From NCBI GenBank assembly GCA_016200125.1, contig JACQFK010000259.1:1-12696 (forward strand): a stretch of DNA of 12,696 nucleotides, written 5' to 3'. Origin of the DNA: Planctomycetota bacterium. Lineage in GTDB: Bacteria; Planctomycetota; MHYJ01; JACPRB01. Of this stretch, positions 1-7,385 are shown piece after piece. A model generated the notes under the pieces. The model saw only the letters and a list, made by a program, of their open reading frames with translations, made no database searches and was not told where the DNA came from. How positions within the stretch are numbered: the stretch's first letter is position 1; the number at the start of each line of letters is the position of its first letter. Made by a program: the position numbers and the translations under genes.

Positions 1-2
1 CC

Positions 3-689
3 CCCTATGCCGCCGGGGTCGCCGCCGAGCGCGGCTTCCAGATCGAGCGCGCGCGCTTCGACACGCCCCTGCCGGTCGAGGAGGGCTTCCGGCGGATCAG
101 GATCCACCTCGCGTCGATCGGGCGGCCCCCCGCGGCGTTCTGCGCCTGCGAGCTCCGCTCCCCGAAGCCCTTCACGGAGGCCGGGTTCACCGGGTTCAAC
201 CGCGGCTACATCTCGGTACTCGAGGCCTGGGGGATCGTCCGCGGCGGGCTCAATCCCGTGGCGCGCAGCAACGTCTGTCCCGAGGCCGATCCGCCCGCCG
301 TGCCGGTCTTCCACGCCTTCTCCTATACCGTGCCCGGCGAGGCCGCGGGCTTCGTGGTCGCCGGCTGCGGCGAGGCGCCGGAGGGGAAGGGGAACTACCG
401 CGACCACATCGTGCGGCTGAACGACGTCTCGCAGGACGGGCTGCGCGAGAAGGCAGCCTGGGTCCTGGGGGAGCAGGAGCGGCGGCTCCGCGCCCTGGGG
501 GCCGGCTGGAGGGACGTCACGGCGGCCCAGCTCTACACGGTGCACGCCGTCTTCCCCTGGATCGGCGAGGAGCTCGCGGCCTGCGGCGCCATGAGGGGCG
601 GCCTCACCTGGCATCACGCCCGTCCGCCCGTCGTGGGGATCGACTTCGAGATGGACTGCCGGGGCCTGAAGGTCGAGCGGGTCCTCTAA
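3..689 (+). CDS. RidA/YjgF-like protein, 5' end cut off by the window
   Basis: This is the C-terminal 228 residues of a gene that enters from the left edge; no start is visible and the TAA stop is at 687-689. The last ~120 residues resemble the RidA/YjgF/UK114 fold. There is a glycine-rich strand (VVAGCGEAPEG), an amphipathic helix of the LREKAAWVLGEQERRLRALG kind, a strand with QLYTVHAVFP, and a closing strand ARPPVVGIDFEMDCRG matching the R..V.......E end of the family. RidA proteins are small trimeric enamine/imine deaminases, usually about 130 residues. This protein is longer and has an extra N-terminal half containing AAFCACELRSP and NPVARSNVCP, so it may be a tandem RidA-like protein of the uncharacterised type. 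Substrate unknown. Membership in the RidA superfamily is by motif impression, not by alignment. Confidence 0.6.
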   Translation, partial: PYAAGVAAERGFQIERARFDTPLPVEEGFRRIRIHLASIGRPPAAFCACELRSPKPFTEAGFTGFNRGYISVLEAWGIVRGGLNPVARSNVCPEADPPAVPVFHAFSYTVPGEAAGFVVAGCGEAPEGKGNYRDHIVRLNDVSQDGLREKAAWVLGEQERRLRALGAGWRDVTAAQLYTVHAVFPWIGEELAACGAMRGGLTWHHARPPVVGIDFEMDCRGLKVERVL

Positions 690-750
690 ATCGCTCCGGA
701 TAAAATCCGCGTTCCGGGCCGTTCGTACCATAGCCAAAGGGCGAGCCCTG

Positions 751-755
751 GGAGG
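751..755 (+). promoter_or_regulatory. Shine-Dalgarno site of the toroid-protein gene
   Basis: GGAGG lies four bases before the ATG at 760 and fixes that codon as the start. Two AT-rich candidate -10 boxes lie further upstream in the 70-base gap: TAAAAT at 701-706 and TACCAT at 726-731. Neither has a convincing -35 partner. Confidence 0.75.
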
Positions 756-759
756 ACCT

Positions 760-2016
760 ATGAAGCGGGATCTTGCGCTCGGCATTTCGCTGTTTCTCAC
801 CCTCTGCCTCTCCACGCCGTCGATCGGCCAGCAGGATCCCAAGGACCCCAAGCCCAAGGGCAACGTCGCCGTCGACCAGGCCGGCATCGACAAGGCCATC
901 GACAACGGCCTCAAGTTCCTCAAGGGCTCCGATTCGCCGAGCACGCACGTCGGCGATTCGGACGAGCTCAAGCTCCTGACCTTCATCGAAGGCGGGATGA
1001 AGGAAGGCGATGCCTCGGTCGACACGCTGCTCAAGAAGTGCCTCGACGGCCCCCTGGACAAGACCTACAAGGTCGCGCTGCTGGCCATGTGCCTCGAGGA
1101 GCTCGACCGGGTGAAGTACCAGCCGAAGATCGCGGCCTGCGGCCAGTTCCTGCTGGACAACATCAAGCCCAACGGCGGCTTCTCCTACGGCGAGGCCACG
1201 GCCTACGCGAACGACGTGACCTACGACAAGGGCAAGAAGGACGTCGCCTCGGCGGGCGGCAAGGCGCCCAAGCCCGTGGACGTCAACGAGCCCAAGGGCA
1301 AGCCCGAGGTGAAGAACAAGATCAAGCTCACCAAGAAGAAGGAAGGGCCCGCCCAGCGGAGCGACAATTCCAACTGCCAGTACGCCGCGCTCGGGATGCG
1401 CGCCTGCCACGACGCGGGCATCGTCTTCCCGAAGTCCGAGATCGAGCGCTGCAAGCAGTACTGGATCGCCACGCAGCATCCGGGCGAGAAGGGCGCGGCC
1501 AAAGACAAGCCCGCCGTCGCGTCGGGCGCGGGCGCGATCCAGCTGGGCGAGCCCCGCGGCTGGTGCTACAGCGACGGGCAGGGCTCGGACTGCAGCCACG
1601 GCGGCAACGCCTACAGCTCCATGACTGCGGGCGCGATCGGCGCCATTTGCATCTTCGACTACATGCTCGGCAAGGAGTGGAAGAAGGAGAAGGCGGTCCT
1701 GGACGGCCTGGCCTGGATCGACAAGAACTGGTCGGTGACCGAGAACGTGGGTCCCGCCGAGACCGCCCGCGGCGCGACGAACGGCTGGCTCTACTACTAC
1801 CTCTACGCGGTCGAGCGGACCGGCATGCTCTACGACACCGCGCTGATCGGGAACCACGACTGGTATCTGGAAGGCGCGCGGGTCCTGCTCAACGCGCAGA
1901 AGGCCGACGGCTCCTGGGACGCCAGCCATTTCAAGCATCCCACCTGGGACACCTGCTTCGCCATCCTCTTCCTGAAGCGGGCGACGAAGCGGCTGGTGGC
2001 GTCGACCGGCAAGTAG
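760..2016 (+). CDS. Exported prenyltransferase/squalene-oxidase repeat (alpha-alpha toroid) protein
   Basis: The 418-residue product starts with a Sec signal peptide (charged MKRD, then a hydrophobic stretch to about residue 22), so it should act outside the cytoplasm. The mature part has the glycine/aromatic repeats of the terpenoid-cyclase/prenyltransferase alpha-alpha toroid fold: NGGFSYG near 138-144, GWCYSDG near 267-273, and DGSWD at 383-387 followed by a helix with TWDTCFAILFLKRAT. Such toroid proteins are common in planctomycetes and are mostly uncharacterised; they are not assumed to be terpene cyclases. I do not see the acidic DxDD motif of squalene-hopene cyclases. A lysine/proline-rich segment of about 45 residues (roughly 157-200) interrupts the repeats and looks like a surface loop or linker. 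The start is set by GGAGG four bases upstream. It is separated from the next gene by 40 bases. Confidence 0.8.
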   Translation: MKRDLALGISLFLTLCLSTPSIGQQDPKDPKPKGNVAVDQAGIDKAIDNGLKFLKGSDSPSTHVGDSDELKLLTFIEGGMKEGDASVDTLLKKCLDGPLDKTYKVALLAMCLEELDRVKYQPKIAACGQFLLDNIKPNGGFSYGEATAYANDVTYDKGKKDVASAGGKAPKPVDVNEPKGKPEVKNKIKLTKKKEGPAQRSDNSNCQYAALGMRACHDAGIVFPKSEIERCKQYWIATQHPGEKGAAKDKPAVASGAGAIQLGEPRGWCYSDGQGSDCSHGGNAYSSMTAGAIGAICIFDYMLGKEWKKEKAVLDGLAWIDKNWSVTENVGPAETARGATNGWLYYYLYAVERTGMLYDTALIGNHDWYLEGARVLLNAQKADGSWDASHFKHPTWDTCFAILFLKRATKRLVASTGK

Positions 2017-2021
2017 CGCGT

Positions 2022-2038
2022 AAGATCGGCCGGATCTT
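2022..2038 (+). other. Short inverted repeat between the toroid and MBL genes
   Basis: A perfect 6-bp inverted repeat (AAGATC at 2022-2027, GATCTT at 2033-2038) encloses a five-base loop. It is followed by a weak, interrupted T run. It could be a poor intrinsic terminator for the upstream gene or an operator, because it sits where the -35 region of the TATAAT at 2044 would fall. The sequence does not decide between these. Confidence 0.35.
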
Positions 2039-2043
2039 TCTTA

Positions 2044-2049
2044 TATAAT
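2044..2049 (+). promoter_or_regulatory. Consensus -10 box (TATAAT) placed for a leaderless MBL transcript
   Basis: A perfect TATAAT stands seven bases before the ATG at 2057, so transcription would start at or next to the start codon. No Shine-Dalgarno sequence lies between. No good -35 hexamer is seen 16-18 bases upstream. Confidence 0.6.
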
Positions 2050-2056
2050 CCCGGCG

Positions 2057-4012
2057 ATGAAACCGATCCGGCTGGCGCTGCTCCTCCTGGTCTCCGGCTG
2101 CGGCTCCCTGTCCACGCCCGCGCCGCCCACGGCTCCGGCGGGCTTCCGCCGGCCCGATCCCGCGAATCATCCGGAGCTCTTCGTCTGGACCGACACCTGC
2201 AACGTCTACGTGATCCGGGACGGCGACTCGGCGCTGCTCATCGACCTGGGCGACGGGAGCGTGCTCGACCGGCTGGACGAGATCGGCGTGAAGCAGGTCG
2301 ACTGGGTGCTCTTCACCCACCATCACCGCGAGCAGTGCCAGGGCTTCCCGAAGCTGAAGGGGGCGAAGGTCGGCGCCCCGGCGGCCGAGCGGGAGCTCTT
2401 CGAGAATCCCTCGAAGTTCCGGAGGATGAACGTCCGCCTGAGCGACCCCTTCACGATCCACGGCACGAGCTTCGTGCGCCCGCCGATCCAGCCGGTGCCC
2501 GTGGACCGCGCCTTCGCGAAGATGGACACGCTGGAGTGGAAGGGCCGCGAGTTCCGCTGCATCGACACCCGGGGCAACAGCCCGTGGGGCATGTCGTACC
2601 TCCTGGGCGGGAAGGGCGGCTGGCTCGCGTTCACGGGCGACCTGATGATCGACGGCGCGCGGCTCCACAACTGGTTCGACTCCGAGTGGGACTACGGGTT
2701 CGCGGCGGGGATCTACGCCCTCTGCAACTCGGCGGGGCAGATGGAAGGGTATGCGCCGGAGTGGATGCTCCCCTCGCACGGGCCGCCGATCCGCGACGCG
2801 GCGAGGCAGCTGGGGGAATTTCAGAGGAAGCTCGAGCAGTTCGAGAAGCTCTACGTCCGCGGCTACGCGGTCAACACCTTCTCCGGCGCGCGGCAGGACC
2901 CGCTGTCGAAGCCGACCGCCGTCCCGCACGTCTGGCAGATCTCGCCTCATCTCTACAAGTTCCGCGGCCCCAACTTCTACCCGAACTTCTGCATGATCCT
3001 GGCGGACAGCGGCCGCGCCTTCCTGGTGGACTGCGGCCTCTTCGACGAGAAGTTCCTGGACCAGTCGATCGAGCTGATGAAGGAGCGCCTCGGCCTGAAG
3101 CAGATCGACATGATGATCCCCACCCACATGCACGGCGACCACTTCCTCCAGGGGCCCCATATCCGCAAGAAGTGGGGCGTCCAGCTCTGGGCCATCGACC
3201 GCATGGGACCCAAGTGCGAGCACCCCGAATGGTTCGACTACTGCGCGCCCATCCAGGCCTACGGGCAGATGTTCGAGGGCAAGCCGATCGAGAGCGTGAA
3301 GTTCGACCGCCTGTTCAAGGACGGCGACTCCTTCGACTGGGAGGGCTTCCACTTCAGCGTTGACTGGATGCCGGGCCAGACCGAGTTCGCGCTCGCCGTG
3401 CAGGGGATGATCGACGGCCGCAAGGTGGTCTTCACCGGCGACAACCTGTTCGGCGATCCGGCCAATCCGAAGCACACGGGCCACGAGTGCGTGGTCGCCC
3501 ACAACAGCGCGGTGCTCGAGGAAGGCTACATCACCGGGGCGGAGTACCTGAGCCGGATCAAGCCCGACCTGATCATGGGGGGCCATTCCTACGTCATGCC
3601 CGAGCCGGCGGCCTTCGTGGAGCGCTACCGCAGCTGGGCCTACGCGATCCGGGACGCCTACAAGGATCTGCTCGCGGATTATCCCTACGACTACGATCCG
3701 TTCTGGGTGCGCGTGGAGCCCTACCGCGTGAAGCTCCGAGCGGGGGAATCCGTCGAGGTCGACGTCCACGTCCGGAACTTCCGGCCGCGCGTCCAGTCGC
3801 ACCGGCTGGACCTGCACGTGCCGCCCGGGCTGAGCGTCGAGCCGGCCCGCGTGGCGGGGGACCTGCCCGCGGAGTCGCGCCGGCCCTTCAAGGTCCGCCT
3901 CCGCGCCGCCCCGGACGCGAAGGCCGGGGTCCAGATCGTCGCGATCGACGCCACGCTCGACGGCCGCCGCTACGGCGAATGGTTCGACTTCATCGTGGAC
4001 GTGCAGCGCTGA
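2057..4012 (+). CDS. Lipoprotein with two metallo-beta-lactamase-fold domains, the first degenerate
   Basis: The 651-residue protein begins with a short hydrophobic signal ending in a lipobox (LVSGC), so it should be lipid-anchored outside the cytoplasm. Two MBL-fold units follow. The N-terminal one (about 30-260) keeps the fold signatures FTGD (D195) and PSHG (H241), but its HxHxDH site reads H88-H-H90-R-E92-Q93, so two metal ligands are changed. The second (about 290-530) has the canonical H357-M-H359-G-D361-H362, then FTGD (D462) and GGHS (H510). Its usual HTPGH element is PGQTE, with Q441 in place of the histidine. From about 560 to the end is a beta-rich segment resembling an Ig-like/NEW3-type domain. 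The family hydrolyses esters, phosphoesters, thioesters or beta-lactams; the substrate cannot be named. A TATAAT lies seven bases before the ATG and there is no Shine-Dalgarno sequence. Confidence 0.85.
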   Translation: MKPIRLALLLLVSGCGSLSTPAPPTAPAGFRRPDPANHPELFVWTDTCNVYVIRDGDSALLIDLGDGSVLDRLDEIGVKQVDWVLFTHHHREQCQGFPKLKGAKVGAPAAERELFENPSKFRRMNVRLSDPFTIHGTSFVRPPIQPVPVDRAFAKMDTLEWKGREFRCIDTRGNSPWGMSYLLGGKGGWLAFTGDLMIDGARLHNWFDSEWDYGFAAGIYALCNSAGQMEGYAPEWMLPSHGPPIRDAARQLGEFQRKLEQFEKLYVRGYAVNTFSGARQDPLSKPTAVPHVWQISPHLYKFRGPNFYPNFCMILADSGRAFLVDCGLFDEKFLDQSIELMKERLGLKQIDMMIPTHMHGDHFLQGPHIRKKWGVQLWAIDRMGPKCEHPEWFDYCAPIQAYGQMFEGKPIESVKFDRLFKDGDSFDWEGFHFSVDWMPGQTEFALAVQGMIDGRKVVFTGDNLFGDPANPKHTGHECVVAHNSAVLEEGYITGAEYLSRIKPDLIMGGHSYVMPEPAAFVERYRSWAYAIRDAYKDLLADYPYDYDPFWVRVEPYRVKLRAGESVEVDVHVRNFRPRVQSHRLDLHVPPGLSVEPARVAGDLPAESRRPFKVRLRAAPDAKAGVQIVAIDATLDGRRYGEWFDFIVDVQR

Positions 4013-4018
4013 GCATCC

Positions 4019-4024
4019 TACGAT
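4019..4024 (+). promoter_or_regulatory. Possible -10 box (TACGAT) for a leaderless exonuclease transcript
   Basis: TACGAT ends seven bases before the ATG at 4032, the same geometry as the TATAAT before the MBL gene. It overlaps the alternative ATG at 4023, so if it is used, translation must start at 4032. The match is weaker than the others, and read-through from the MBL gene is also possible. Confidence 0.35.
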
Positions 4025-4553
4025 GGCGGTCATGCCGCCTCGGGGAGAGGGCCCGTCGTTCGTCGCGATTGACTTCGAGACCGCCGATCCGGGGCGCGAC
4101 AGCGCCTGCGCGGTCGGGGTCGTGCGGGTCGAGAAGCAGCGCATCGTCCGCCGCGAGTCCCGCCTGATCCGCCCGCCCCGCCGCGAGTTCGTCTTCACGT
4201 ACATTCACGGGATCGCCTGGGAGGACGTCGCGGAAGCCTCCCCCTTCGGGGCGGTGTGGGAGGAACTGAGGCCCCTCCTGGACGGGGCGGACTTCCTCGC
4301 CGCCCACAATGCGCCCTTCGACCGCTCGGTGCTCCAGGCCTGCTGCCGTTCGGCGCGGCTGGAGCCGCCGCCGCTTCCCTTCGAGTGCACGGTGCGGCAC
4401 GCGCGAAGGCGCTGGGGGATCCGGCCCACGACCCTGCCCGACGTCTGCCGGGCGCTCGACATCCGCCTGCGCCATCACGACGCGCTCTCCGATGCCGAGG
4501 CCTGCGCGCGGATCATGATCGCGGCCCTGGGGGGCGCCCAGCCCCGGGATTAG
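4023..4553 (+). CDS. DEDDh-family 3'-5' exonuclease (DNA polymerase III epsilon-like)
   Basis: The 176-residue product covers a complete DnaQ-type exonuclease domain and little else. Motif Exo I is FVAIDFET (D17, E19), Exo II is AHNAPFD (D100), and Exo III is H152-D-A-L-S-D157, which makes it the DEDDh type. These four acidic residues and the histidine bind two metal ions and cleave nucleotides from 3' ends. With no polymerase, GIY-YIG or BRCT domain attached, it may be a stand-alone proofreading or RNA/DNA trimming nuclease; whether it pairs with the replicative polymerase cannot be told. It begins 10 bases after the MBL gene, so the two may be co-transcribed. A second in-frame ATG at 4032 is favoured if the TACGAT at 4019 is a promoter. 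Neither start has a Shine-Dalgarno site. Confidence 0.88.
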   Translation: MAVMPPRGEGPSFVAIDFETADPGRDSACAVGVVRVEKQRIVRRESRLIRPPRREFVFTYIHGIAWEDVAEASPFGAVWEELRPLLDGADFLAAHNAPFDRSVLQACCRSARLEPPPLPFECTVRHARRRWGIRPTTLPDVCRALDIRLRHHDALSDAEACARIMIAALGGAQPRD

Positions 4554-4592
4554 CGCAGAAGCCGATCGTTCATTTTTTCACTTTTTCCTCGG

Positions 4593-4620
4593 CTGAAACC
4601 CATTCTACATGGGGTATAGT
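4593..4620 (+). promoter_or_regulatory. Probable promoter of the Ser/Thr kinase gene with an inverted repeat in its spacer
   Basis: CTGAAA (4593-4598, 4 of 6 to TTGACA) and TATAGT (4615-4620, 5 of 6 to TATAAT) are 16 bases apart. The 5-bp inverted repeat CCCAT/ATGGG (4599-4603 and 4609-4613) occupies the spacer. A second one, GGGTA/TACCC (4612-4616 and 4625-4629), spans the -10 box. Either could be an operator. Transcription from here would give a leader of roughly 48 bases before the ATG at 4675. The rest of the 121-base gap holds an AT-rich tract (4568-4590) and no gene. Confidence 0.5.
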
Positions 4621-4674
4621 GGAGTACCCTTCGGGATCGCCCAAGGGAGGGAGCGGGCGAGGGTTGCAGGGGTG

Positions 4675-6579
4675 ATGGACCGAGACAGCGAAGACCTGTT
4701 TCTGGGCAAGAAAGCCCTGGACCGCAAGCTGATCACGCCCGGCCAGCTCCGGGAGGCGATGATCGAGCAGGCGCGCAGTGCCGCGCCCGAGGGCGGCGAG
4801 CCCCCGCGGCTGGGCGACGTCTTCGTCTCCCGCAACATGCTCTCCAAGGAGCAGCTCTCCGGCCTCCAGGAGGAGACCAAGCGCATCGTCCGCGGCACGG
4901 TCCCTCCGCGGGACTCCACGCTCGGGCGCATCCTCGTCGAAAACCGCACCATCACCCACAGCCAGCTCCTCGAATGCCTGCGGTCGCAGGACGAGATCCT
5001 CCGATCGGGACATACGGTCGAGCCACGCCTCGGCGAACTCCTGGTCCAGAAGGGCTACGCCACGGCGGACGAGATCCGACACGCGCTCGCGGTTCAGGAG
5101 AAGACGATCCTCAGCTGCTCCGCCTGCGGCAAGCGCTGCAACGCCGCCTCCTACGATCCGGCGCGCGACTACGCGTGTCCCTCCTGCAAGGCCGAGCTCC
5201 GGCCCCTGTCGAGCACCCCCGCCGAGGTAAGCGTGCAGGAGCAGACCCAGGAGCTGGACGTCCATTCCGACAATCCGCCCAAGCCCGGCCGTATCCTCGG
5301 GAAGTACACGATCGTGCGCGAGATCGGCCGCGGCGGCATGGGCGTCGTCTACGAGGCGCTCGACACCACGCTCAGCCGGCGCGTCGCGCTCAAGATGCTC
5401 GTGATCCAGCCCAAGGCCGATCCCAAGGCGGTGCGCACCGACGAGGAGCGCTTCCTCCGCGAGGCCAAGCTCACGGCCCAGCTTCCGCCCCATCCGAACG
5501 TCGTCGGCGTCTACGAGGCGGGGATCCTGGACGGCAACCGCTACATCGCGATGGAGCTCATCCAGGGTGTCTCGATGCTCGACTGGTGGAAGGAGAAGTC
5601 CAACCGCCTCCGCCAGCAGGTCACCGTGCTGCGCGACACCGCCCTCGGCGTCCAGCACGCCCACCAGCACGGCGTGATCCACCGCGACCTCAAGCCCGAG
5701 AACCTCCTGATCGACGGCGCGGGCCAGCCCCACATCACGGATTTCGGCCTCGCCCGCGAGCTGCAGCAGAGCCCCAAGGACGCCCTGACGGGGAAGGGGA
5801 TGGTCGTCGGATCGCCCCACTACATGAGTCCCGAGGCGGTCCGGGGCCTGCGGGTGGACCGCCGCGCGGACATCTATTCGCTCGGCGTCATCCTCTACGA
5901 GGCCTTCACCGGGAAGCGGCCCTTCGACGGCGGCACGCCCGAGGAGATCATGCTCAAGGCCCTCAAGGCCGAGGCGCCCTCGCCCAGCTCGATCCTCCGG
6001 AGCCAGCTCGACCCGGCCCTCCACCGCAGCCTCGAGAACATCTGCCTCAAGGCCATCGCGAAGGATCCGGGCGACCGCTATGCGACCGCGCAGGCGATGG
6101 CCGACGACCTCACCCGCTGGCTGGGCGGCGAGGAGGTCGTGGCCGATCTTCCGCGCCGGCGCCGGCTGCGGATCGCGGGCGCGGGCGTCGCGGCGGCGCT
6201 GGCGGTCTCGGTTCTCTCCCTCGTCCTCTTCTCCCGCCCCTCGCTCGCGAAGGAACTCCAGGCGGCGTCTCAGTTCGCCGAACGGGGCGAATTCGCCTCC
6301 GCCCGAGCCGCCTACGACCGGGTGCTGGCGCGCAGCCCCGGCCACAAGGAGGCGCTCTCCGGCAAAGACGAGCTCCGGCGCCGCCAGCTCGCGCAGCGCA
6401 TCCTGGACGCGGAGAAGCTGCTGGAGCAGGGGCGCCCCTCCGAAGCCTTCGACGCCTTCATGCTCGTCCTGATCGAGGACCCGATGCAGAAGCGGGCCCA
6501 GGAGGGCAAGGAGGAGGCGAAGCGCCGAATGGTCCTCTCGGGCGGCTTCGACAAGACCGCGGAGCCCAAGCGTCCCTAG
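4675..6579 (+). CDS. Membrane Ser/Thr protein kinase with four MshEN-like repeats, zinc ribbon and TPR-like tail
   Basis: The 634-residue protein has an unusual domain order. Residues 9-140 hold four copies of a LGxxLVxxxxIxxxQLxxAL unit (about 9-33, 45-66, 82-103, 118-139), like the N-terminal domain of type II secretion/MSHA ATPases that can bind c-di-GMP. A zinc ribbon follows (C148, C151, C168, C171). The PknB-like kinase domain (about 210-475) has the glycine loop G218-R-G-G-M-G, catalytic K240, H336-R-D338 with LKPEN, and D356-F-G, so it looks active. One membrane helix spans about 500-519. The end contains two TPR-like helix pairs (about 522-555 and 575-610), placed outside the cytoplasm. 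I chose ATG 4675 because the upstream frame (ATG 4609) lies before the TATAGT box and adds 22 residues without domain character; GTG 4672 is also possible. Confidence 0.88.
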   Translation: MDRDSEDLFLGKKALDRKLITPGQLREAMIEQARSAAPEGGEPPRLGDVFVSRNMLSKEQLSGLQEETKRIVRGTVPPRDSTLGRILVENRTITHSQLLECLRSQDEILRSGHTVEPRLGELLVQKGYATADEIRHALAVQEKTILSCSACGKRCNAASYDPARDYACPSCKAELRPLSSTPAEVSVQEQTQELDVHSDNPPKPGRILGKYTIVREIGRGGMGVVYEALDTTLSRRVALKMLVIQPKADPKAVRTDEERFLREAKLTAQLPPHPNVVGVYEAGILDGNRYIAMELIQGVSMLDWWKEKSNRLRQQVTVLRDTALGVQHAHQHGVIHRDLKPENLLIDGAGQPHITDFGLARELQQSPKDALTGKGMVVGSPHYMSPEAVRGLRVDRRADIYSLGVILYEAFTGKRPFDGGTPEEIMLKALKAEAPSPSSILRSQLDPALHRSLENICLKAIAKDPGDRYATAQAMADDLTRWLGGEEVVADLPRRRRLRIAGAGVAAALAVSVLSLVLFSRPSLAKELQAASQFAERGEFASARAAYDRVLARSPGHKEALSGKDELRRRQLAQRILDAEKLLEQGRPSEAFDAFMLVLIEDPMQKRAQEGKEEAKRRMVLSGGFDKTAEPKRP

Positions 6580-7316
6580 CCGACGAGAGCTTCCAGCTCG
6601 CGGGCGACGAGATCCGGCTCCTCGAGCATCGGCACGTGGCCCGACTTCTCGCACCAGACGAGCTTCGCGCCGGGGATCGCCTTCGCCATCGCCTCGCTCT
6701 CGGCTGCGGGCACGATCTTGTCGCCGCGTCCGGCGAGGACGACGACGGGAAAGCCGATCTTCGGGAGCTGCGGGGTGGCGTCGGGACGGGCCGCCATCGC
6801 CCGCGCCGCGGCCGCGACGCCCCTGGGCTGGGCTTCCCGGATGATCTTCCTCAGCGTGTCGAGAACCCCGGGCGGCGGAGTCGGACCCACCGCCTTCTCG
6901 GGCATGGTGGTCACCAGGAACCCGGGCCCTTCCTTCTCCGCCCGCAGGGCGGTCGCTTCGCGGAGCTTGCGGCCCTCCTCGGTGTCCGGCAGAGCCCGGC
7001 TGCTGACCAGCGCGCCGCCGGCGATGCGGTGGGGCGCGAGCCGGTGGAGCGCGAAGAGGATGTAGCCGCCCATCGAGTGGCCCGCGACGAAGAACCGCTC
7101 CACCTCGGCGTCGTCCATCAGCTTCAGCAGGTCGCGGGCATAGTCCTCGAGGCTGCAGGGGCCGGGAGGGAGGGGGGTCTTCCCGTGACCGCGAAGGTCG
7201 GGGACGACCGGCGCGGGAATCCGGAGCTGTGCCAGCACCTTGTCCCAGATCCGCGCGTCCAGCGGAAAGCCGTGCACCAGGACAAGCGGAGTTCCCGTCG
7301 CCTTTGAATCCGTCAT
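6576..7316 (-). CDS. Alpha/beta-hydrolase fold protein
   Basis: The 246-residue product is a complete alpha/beta hydrolase. It has the oxyanion strand motif VLVHGF (H15-G16), a PDLRGHG turn at about 39-45, the nucleophile elbow GHSMGG (S81), the acid in GRGD (D199) and the base in SGHVP (H227). A short lid region lies between about 120 and 175. No signal peptide is present, so it is cytoplasmic. The nearest look-alikes are small-ester, lactone or peroxidase-type hydrolases; the substrate cannot be assigned. GAGGAG (7325-7320 on this strand) lies three bases before the ATG and supports the start. It converges on the kinase: the two stop codons overlap within the CTAG at 6576-6579. It diverges from the DUF1549 gene across 69 bases that must hold both promoters. 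Confidence 0.9.
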   Translation of the reverse strand: MTDSKATGTPLVLVHGFPLDARIWDKVLAQLRIPAPVVPDLRGHGKTPLPPGPCSLEDYARDLLKLMDDAEVERFFVAGHSMGGYILFALHRLAPHRIAGGALVSSRALPDTEEGRKLREATALRAEKEGPGFLVTTMPEKAVGPTPPPGVLDTLRKIIREAQPRGVAAAARAMAARPDATPQLPKIGFPVVVLAGRGDKIVPAAESEAMAKAIPGAKLVWCEKSGHVPMLEEPDLVARELEALVG

Positions 7317-7319
7317 CAG

Positions 7320-7325
7320 CTCCTC
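7320..7325 (-). promoter_or_regulatory. Shine-Dalgarno site of the alpha/beta hydrolase
   Basis: On the - strand GAGGAG stands three bases before the ATG (7316-7314), a slightly tight but usable spacing. It marks this gene as conventionally led, unlike the MBL and thioredoxin-like genes. Confidence 0.55.
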
Positions 7326-7364
7326 GGTGCGCTTGAATCCCCCACCGCTATCAGCTAGGGCGGG

Positions 7365-7370
7365 TAATAT
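7365..7370 (+). promoter_or_regulatory. Possible -10 box (TAATAT) of the DUF1549/DUF1501 operon
   Basis: TAATAT lies 15 bases before the ATG at 7386 in the divergent intergenic region and would give a leader of only about 8-9 bases. No -35 hexamer is seen at the right distance; TTGAAT at 7333 is too far upstream. No clear Shine-Dalgarno sequence precedes the start. Confidence 0.35.
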
Positions 7371-7385
7371 CAGAGAGATCCCTTG

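Noticed and set aside
4527..4590. Intrinsic terminator after the exonuclease gene
   Set aside because: A 5-bp hairpin (4527-4531 with 4537-4541) exists, but it lies inside the coding end and about 30 bases before the T-rich tract at 4568-4590, so it lacks terminator geometry.
4609..4674. N-terminal extension of the kinase from the ATG at 4609
   Set aside because: That ATG lies upstream of the probable -10 box at 4615-4620. The 22 extra residues have no domain character, and the repeats begin just after 4675.
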